64,000 nt of DNA from Metallyticus violacea (Eukaryota > Arthropoda > Insecta > Mantodea > Metallyticidae). Below, piece after piece: positions 59,562-64,000 of this stretch. The stretch covers positions 35,873,501 to 35,937,500 of the forward strand of contig CM060840.1 in the NCBI GenBank assembly GCA_030762175.1, in the 5' to 3' direction. Each line of letters opens with the position of its first letter. The stretch's first letter is position 1. The position numbers and the translations under genes are program-made. The notes below the pieces were generated by a model, which was not told where the DNA came from, ran no database searches, and worked only from the letters and a program-made list of their open reading frames with translations.

Positions 59562-59640
59562 GATTTGAACCACCGATCTTCTGCATCAGCTAAATGTGCC
59601 ACCAGTAACTGCACTAAAACCACTACAAATGTCACACAGT
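59562..59640 (-). repeat. tRNA-like relic with good A and B boxes
   Basis: On the minus strand, TTTTAGTGCAGTTACTGGTG (A box TAGTGCAGTTACTGG) is followed by GGTGGTTCAAATCCCG (B box GGTTCAAATCC). This is one of the best preserved tRNA-like heads in the window. The ends do not form a clear acceptor stem, so I favour a SINE over a functional tRNA gene. Confidence 0.5.
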
Positions 59641-61029
59641 TACTTCTTCGTCAAAAAACCTACATAGGATGATATACAACCAACCAAACATTATAGCACG
59701 CCTTGGCAATGAACCCGCTATCATTACCGCCAACAAAGCACTTCAGTTAAGTTTATGAAAAATTACTTATGAAGAGAGAGCTAACCTTGGCCTAACTTAA
59801 CCTGAAATTTGTGACCTGCATTGCACAATTCAGGCAAGTGTGCTATTTTGCAATGTTCAACAAACACTGCGAAAGCAACAACTTAAAATGATTCCTAGCA
59901 TTGCTAGAAATAGTGTCTTAATACAAGTGGAGGACAAATGCAACAAAAATAAATGCTAAAATCTAATGCAACATAGCACCAAAATCTAAAAAAACAAACG
60001 TATATTTCAAAAAAGTGAAAAACATACGATACAAAAGCCTTTTAAAATTATACGCCACCAATAACGTCATATGCGACTTACCTCGTGTTGTATTTTATAC
60101 TTTAGTCAGTAAATTGAATGCCTACAATAAAATAAGAAAGACTAAATATTAGATTAACTATTAAATCCCACTATTTAACAATTAATATCAATTTAGATAA
60201 TGACGTATGCATAAAAATCGAAGCGGAAATACCGATAATTGATCCTAAGGTCTCGACAACTGCAAGACACATTTGCTCAGCAGAACATGTTGCAACGCTG
60301 TGACGCGTAAGTGATTTGGCCTCTGCGGTGAGTTAGAGACTGACAGCATCTCAATGGATATGAATTGCCGATCAAATGAGCAGGAATGCCGTGCTTGTTA
60401 ACATGAGAGTCTGGTATTCAGAGATCGAATTCCGACTCTGCCTAGGACGTCCATAAAGGGGATGTTTGATTGTTCGCTGCTGCCATTTTCTTTCGTGCAT
60501 AAGAAGTCTCTGAACGAAGCCGACTGCCAACGCACCTGAAGGTACTAAGCTATCTTGGAGTGGAAAAAGACTTAACATTAAAGTAATTGCATTAAAACTG
60601 CTGTCTCTGATTGCGGATACACCAAAATATGTGCTGCCGGAATATCAGCACAAGATCTTGAACCTGAAATAATATCGTACGGGTCGTAAATTGCCATCGT
60701 ACAATTATTTTGTACATTTTAAAATGCTGGCTAACTGGTTTGAAATTTACTTCGGTTATGTTCTTCTTTTTCTGTTTACTGTTGGCATTACTAAGCCATG
60801 CACTGTCCTCAGCTTACTTACTGTAAATTATGGGGAAGAAAAGTTTGCGAATTATATGCTTTTTTTTTTTATCTAAAGACATTTATTTGTAATTTATGAC
60901 TTTTCCTTAAAACAATAAATGTCATTTACTCTTATCTACTTTCATCTTGGTTATATATCCTACTGATATTAGTCTATTTTTGTTTATTATTCAATAATAT
61001 AAATGTTTATTTTTTACCCCCATCCTCAG
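59641..61029. other. Stretch without recognised gene
   Basis: Mostly AT-rich. About 60285-60555 is GC-richer and has a 68-codon minus-strand frame (60372-60578) without a known domain; GAGATCGAATTCCGA there is a weak B-box-like string. Confidence 0.45.
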
Positions 61030-61115
61030 CTAAACGTGAGCCATTAGGGGCGAAGATCGCGTCAATCGCCGGCACCGTCGATGGACAAGTTTCCCTTGCA
61101 TTTCAACTTGTATAA
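61030..61115 (+). CDS. Candidate terminal exon (speculative)
   Basis: TTTTTTACCCCCATCCTCAG is a textbook 3' splice-acceptor sequence (polypyrimidine tract plus CAG, ending at 61029). Directly after it, a GC-rich open segment in one frame reads AKREPLGAKIASIAGTVDGQ then VSLAFQLV before a TAA at 61113-61115. In this reading the first codon is completed by one base from the upstream exon. The base composition is GC-richer, with high GC at third positions, than anything around it. I recognise no family, and no upstream exon or donor was identified. An embedded CGTGAG is also donor-like, which weakens the case. Confidence 0.15.
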
Positions 61116-61155
61116 ATTTTATTATGAGAGCATGCACACAATATAACTTTAAAAC

Positions 61156-61464
61156 ATGGTTATCTTCAGCCATACATTTCTGAAGTTTTTAATGAAATTT
61201 GCATTCACTCAAAAGAACTCTGTTTTCCTAATTTTTCTAATTTCTCTCTCGATAAGTTCCTTAACAGTACAGAAGGAGAACTGTCATGTAATTAAAAACA
61301 CTGACGCACCAAAACCTGTTATGACACATAATAAAAATTACCCCAAAATGAAGTATATTAACACAAAGACAGAAATAATACTTGCTCATATAACACCAAA
61401 CTGCGACCAGCGGGAACTGTTTTATTATGATAAGACGATTAGCGTGACCTTGCCTTGCGCTTAA
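61156..61464 (+). other. 102-codon open frame, unidentified
   Basis: After about 20 residues the frame has a hydrophobic run (VFLIFLISLSISSL) followed by a Lys/Asn-rich tail. It loosely resembles a secreted or single-pass peptide but is equally what AT-rich DNA gives by chance. An 83-codon frame overlaps it on the other strand. No family is recognised. I would not annotate it as a gene without transcript support. Confidence 0.08.
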
Positions 61465-61748
61465 TGTGGACGCAAAATAAAAATAATTGCCGGTATTATT
61501 TTTAACATTCACTAAAGTAATTCTTATTCTATATTTTATAGAATTTTAAATGCCTTGCTATAAATCTGTTGTATACCATATTTATTTTTCTGCTCGAGTA
61601 ACTTATTCTGAACCAAAGGACTGTAATAACCAACAAGTTTACACTTCTCAATTCCAGCACATAGTGCTCCCCTGAATTTATTCTTTTGTGTATTTCAGAA
61701 GTGAATATTCGCTTTTCCTGTAAAATGGTACTTATTGTCATTTCATCA
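61465..61748. other. AT-rich gap
   Basis: No supported feature. Confidence 0.45.
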
Positions 61749-61888
61749 TCATGGCGCGGATTTGTGAACGGCAGGTCTGGTATTCGATTCCCACCAGGAC
61801 CGTTCTCTCTGAGGTTTTCTCCAGGTTTTTCTTAGTCCTCATAAATGGCAAATGCTGGGGAGGTACCCTAAACATAGGCTTAGAAGCC
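61749..61888 (+). repeat. SINE family A, copy 7 (truncated, head-damaged)
   Basis: GGCAGGTCTGGTATTCGATTCC (B box TATTCGATTCC) is followed by CACCAGGACCGTTCTCTCTGAGG and TCAGTCCTCATAAATGGCAA, matching family A. The A-box part of the head is missing (CATGGC joins directly to GCGGATT) and the 3' half of the body stops at about 61888 without tail or duplication. It is an old, truncated copy. Confidence 0.85.
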
Positions 61889-64000
61889 TATAAGCAATAA
61901 GACATATAGTATTATTATGTATAAGAATGGATATAAAATTAACTTTCTTATTAGCTATAATCGAAAATTAAATATTCATTCACAGCATCAAAAATGTAAA
62001 AAATAAATAAAATAAGTAATGAAAGATAGCATTGTTGTACTTCCATGGTTACAATTAAATATTCTTTAATGCTTCCGTTTCGTAATTATTCTTCTTGGTT
62101 CAATTATCAAATGATATGTTTTATGAATATTCTCTGTTTAACGAAAGCTGAGATGCGATGTCAACAGACGCAATGCTTGTTAACAATAGCACAAATGGCG
62201 TTTTTTCTGTTCCTGTGCAAATACTTAACAAAATGTCTGCTCAGTCCAACGCGCTATTTCGACTAATAATAAATAAAATGGCCAATAAATAGATGTAAGA
62301 AGGTTTTCCCAGCAATACTTATTGTAATTGTATATGAAACTGCTATACTGTAATAAGACACCATGGTCATTGTGGGATTAATAGAAAAGTGTTTGCTTCA
62401 ACGCACACGCCTTACTCCCTCCAACTCTGTCCATGTCCAGTTATAGTTTTCTTATTTTCACCGTTTCGCCCCCAACATAAGCGCTGGTAATGTTTGTTGA
62501 CTGTGCATTTCAGCTTTCTGTAGACAGGGTTTAATTTTAATTAATATTTTTGTTTAATTCATTATCTTATTATATGAAATTTCGTTTGTAATTTGCAGTT
62601 ACACCGCTCATTATAATACTGATCATTTTTCTAAAGTATTCCTTTTGGTTTAATTTGGTCTAATCTTAACAATCAACAAAATTAATTTCATATTAATAAA
62701 CAGTTTTTATTTAACTAAGGAATCACGGTCAGCTTATACATAATAGCAAACCTGTTTCAGATATCAGATCAGCAAAGGTGAAAAATGTCTAATTAGCCAA
62801 GACTCCATTATGAGCTGTTAATATATAAATTAACTATATGTAACGATATAACGATCACTGAAGATACAGAACCTAAATTTTGGAAACATATATCTTAATA
62901 CTTTATAACTAAATCATCTTCCATCTATGGCTTAAACATGGTTTCAACAACAACAAAATTAATATACTGTCAACAAACGCAAACTTTTAATCTAATTTTA
63001 GGGTCAAAGCAACTTAGTAACACATTTTATATTTTGCATTCGCTCCTCACAAATAAAACACTAAGTATTTTGCTTTGAATTATATAAAAATTAAATGCTA
63101 TAATAATGCTTTTATTTTACGCCACCACAACACTGGTAGCATTGGCATTTTATAATTCATTATTTTGGAACTTTACTATTATTTATTGCCAAAAGGATTG
63201 TTTATCCTTTAAGCGAAGGAATTTTAACAGCCCATTTTGTGGTCGGTATTAAAATAGTTTTACTGTACTCCATACATCAAATGAACAGCCTGTATTTTGA
63301 ATTATAGCAGAGCCACCTGTCTCCTAAACCCGTAAAACGAATACCTGGTCCTCCGGTTTCGGTTTTAAGCATGTGATTGATGAGCACACAACACAAAAAA
63401 TTAGCAATCCACCAAAGAAAAAACAATTTATGGGGAAGTAACAATGAACCAGTTAAAGTGTAACAATGCTATAAACGTTGCTAAAGCATTAGGTATACTA
63501 ACAAAAGCAAGGGTTAGACATTTATTATGATTAAGAATCAAAGGTAGCAAAGAAAACTTTACTGCTCAGGACATTTAATGGGATGGTTAACGAACTGAGA
63601 GTTAAAACTGAACATCATGTTACCGGAATAGCTAAGACGATGCCACAGAGCAAAAGTTTTTACCAAAGAATGTAAATTGAAAATATCTGGAACAATTTTG
63701 GCAGTATGACAATTTACAAAACTAGAACCGAGGAATATGTTTTCAGTTTCCCTTACTTTTCCCTTTTCTTTACGGTGCCTTAACTAGAAAACGAAAATAA
63801 AGGAAACTTTGAAGAAATATGAAATCCACATTACTAAATATGGAGGAAAAAAAAATCCAAATTACAAGGAAAACATTGATATTTAATATTATAACGTATA
63901 TAATTGAAGGTATATTACAATATAATAATTTGAACCACGCAGCATAAATTACACCCAGTTTTCCATATTTCTAGCACAGGGTATATTTGCCGCACCATAG
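61889..64000. other. AT-rich stretch without recognised gene
   Basis: Unique AT-rich sequence to the end of the window. A 73-codon plus-strand frame (62045-62266) has no recognised domain. Confidence 0.5.

Noticed and set aside
59562..59640. Functional tRNA gene
   Set aside because: The A and B boxes are good, but the ends do not pair as an acceptor stem. The other tRNA-like heads here are SINE relics.
61156..61464. Secreted peptide gene
   Set aside because: The hydrophobic segment is not at the very N-terminus, the rest is AT-driven composition, and an opposite-strand frame of similar length overlaps it.
1..64000. CRISPR array, prokaryotic operon or organellar DNA
   Set aside because: No regularly spaced repeats, no ribosome-binding-site-led gene series and no organellar gene content. 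The TE content is that of an animal nuclear genome.

Overview
This 64 kb window looks like non-coding nuclear DNA from an animal, most likely a hemimetabolous insect. It is strongly AT-rich, with abundant microsatellites and many decayed transposable elements. The longest open frame is only 126 codons. The organism call rests on the elements: tRNA-derived SINEs, insect-type Tc1/mariner transposase relics, a Penelope-like element tail and Jockey-type retrotransposon tails. A blattodean (cockroach or termite) is my best guess, made from general familiarity with these repeats and not from a search. I found no intact host protein-coding gene, no genuine tRNA or rRNA gene, no CRISPR array, and nothing bacterial or plasmid-like.

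The best-supported content is retrotransposed SINEs. Family A has a tRNA-like head, a body of about 200 bp and an oligo-A tail. It has six full-length copies (2.5, 12.1, 25.3, 26.6, 35.7 and 39.2 kb) and one truncated copy (61.7 kb). Three copies have perfect target-site duplications of 12 to 16 bp. Family B has a different tRNA-like head. It has one complete copy (12.6 kb), a copy that lost its promoter boxes yet keeps a perfect duplication (58 kb), and a degraded copy plus a fragment near 45.6-45.9 kb. Family C is represented at 27.2 and 35.1 kb, and further single tRNA-like relics are scattered through the window.

DNA transposon relics include a mariner of about 1.25 kb (54.6-55.9 kb), an internally deleted mariner (23.9-24.5 kb), and an antisense Tc1/mariner-superfamily fossil (10.55-11.8 kb). 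Two related blocks of about 550 bp (7.2 and 37.4 kb) carry only a transposase N-terminal helix-turn-helix-like domain. Retroelement relics comprise two Jockey-like C-terminal tails (44.8 and 46.7 kb), a reverse transcriptase tail (45.0 kb), a GIY-YIG segment of a Penelope-like element (48.4 kb), and one weak candidate (5.6 kb).

The remainder is AT-rich unique sequence with a few GC-richer islands (about 1.4, 3.1, 33.3, 36.5, 44.0, 56.2 and 61.05 kb) that could be regulatory or exonic. Two carry promoter- or splice-like signals. I see no convincing new biological system. The most useful leads are the paired transposase-N-terminus repeats, the promoterless SINE copy with an intact duplication, a long imperfect hairpin at 46.9 kb, overlapping alternative hairpins at 33.3 kb, and a possible terminal exon at 61.03 kb.
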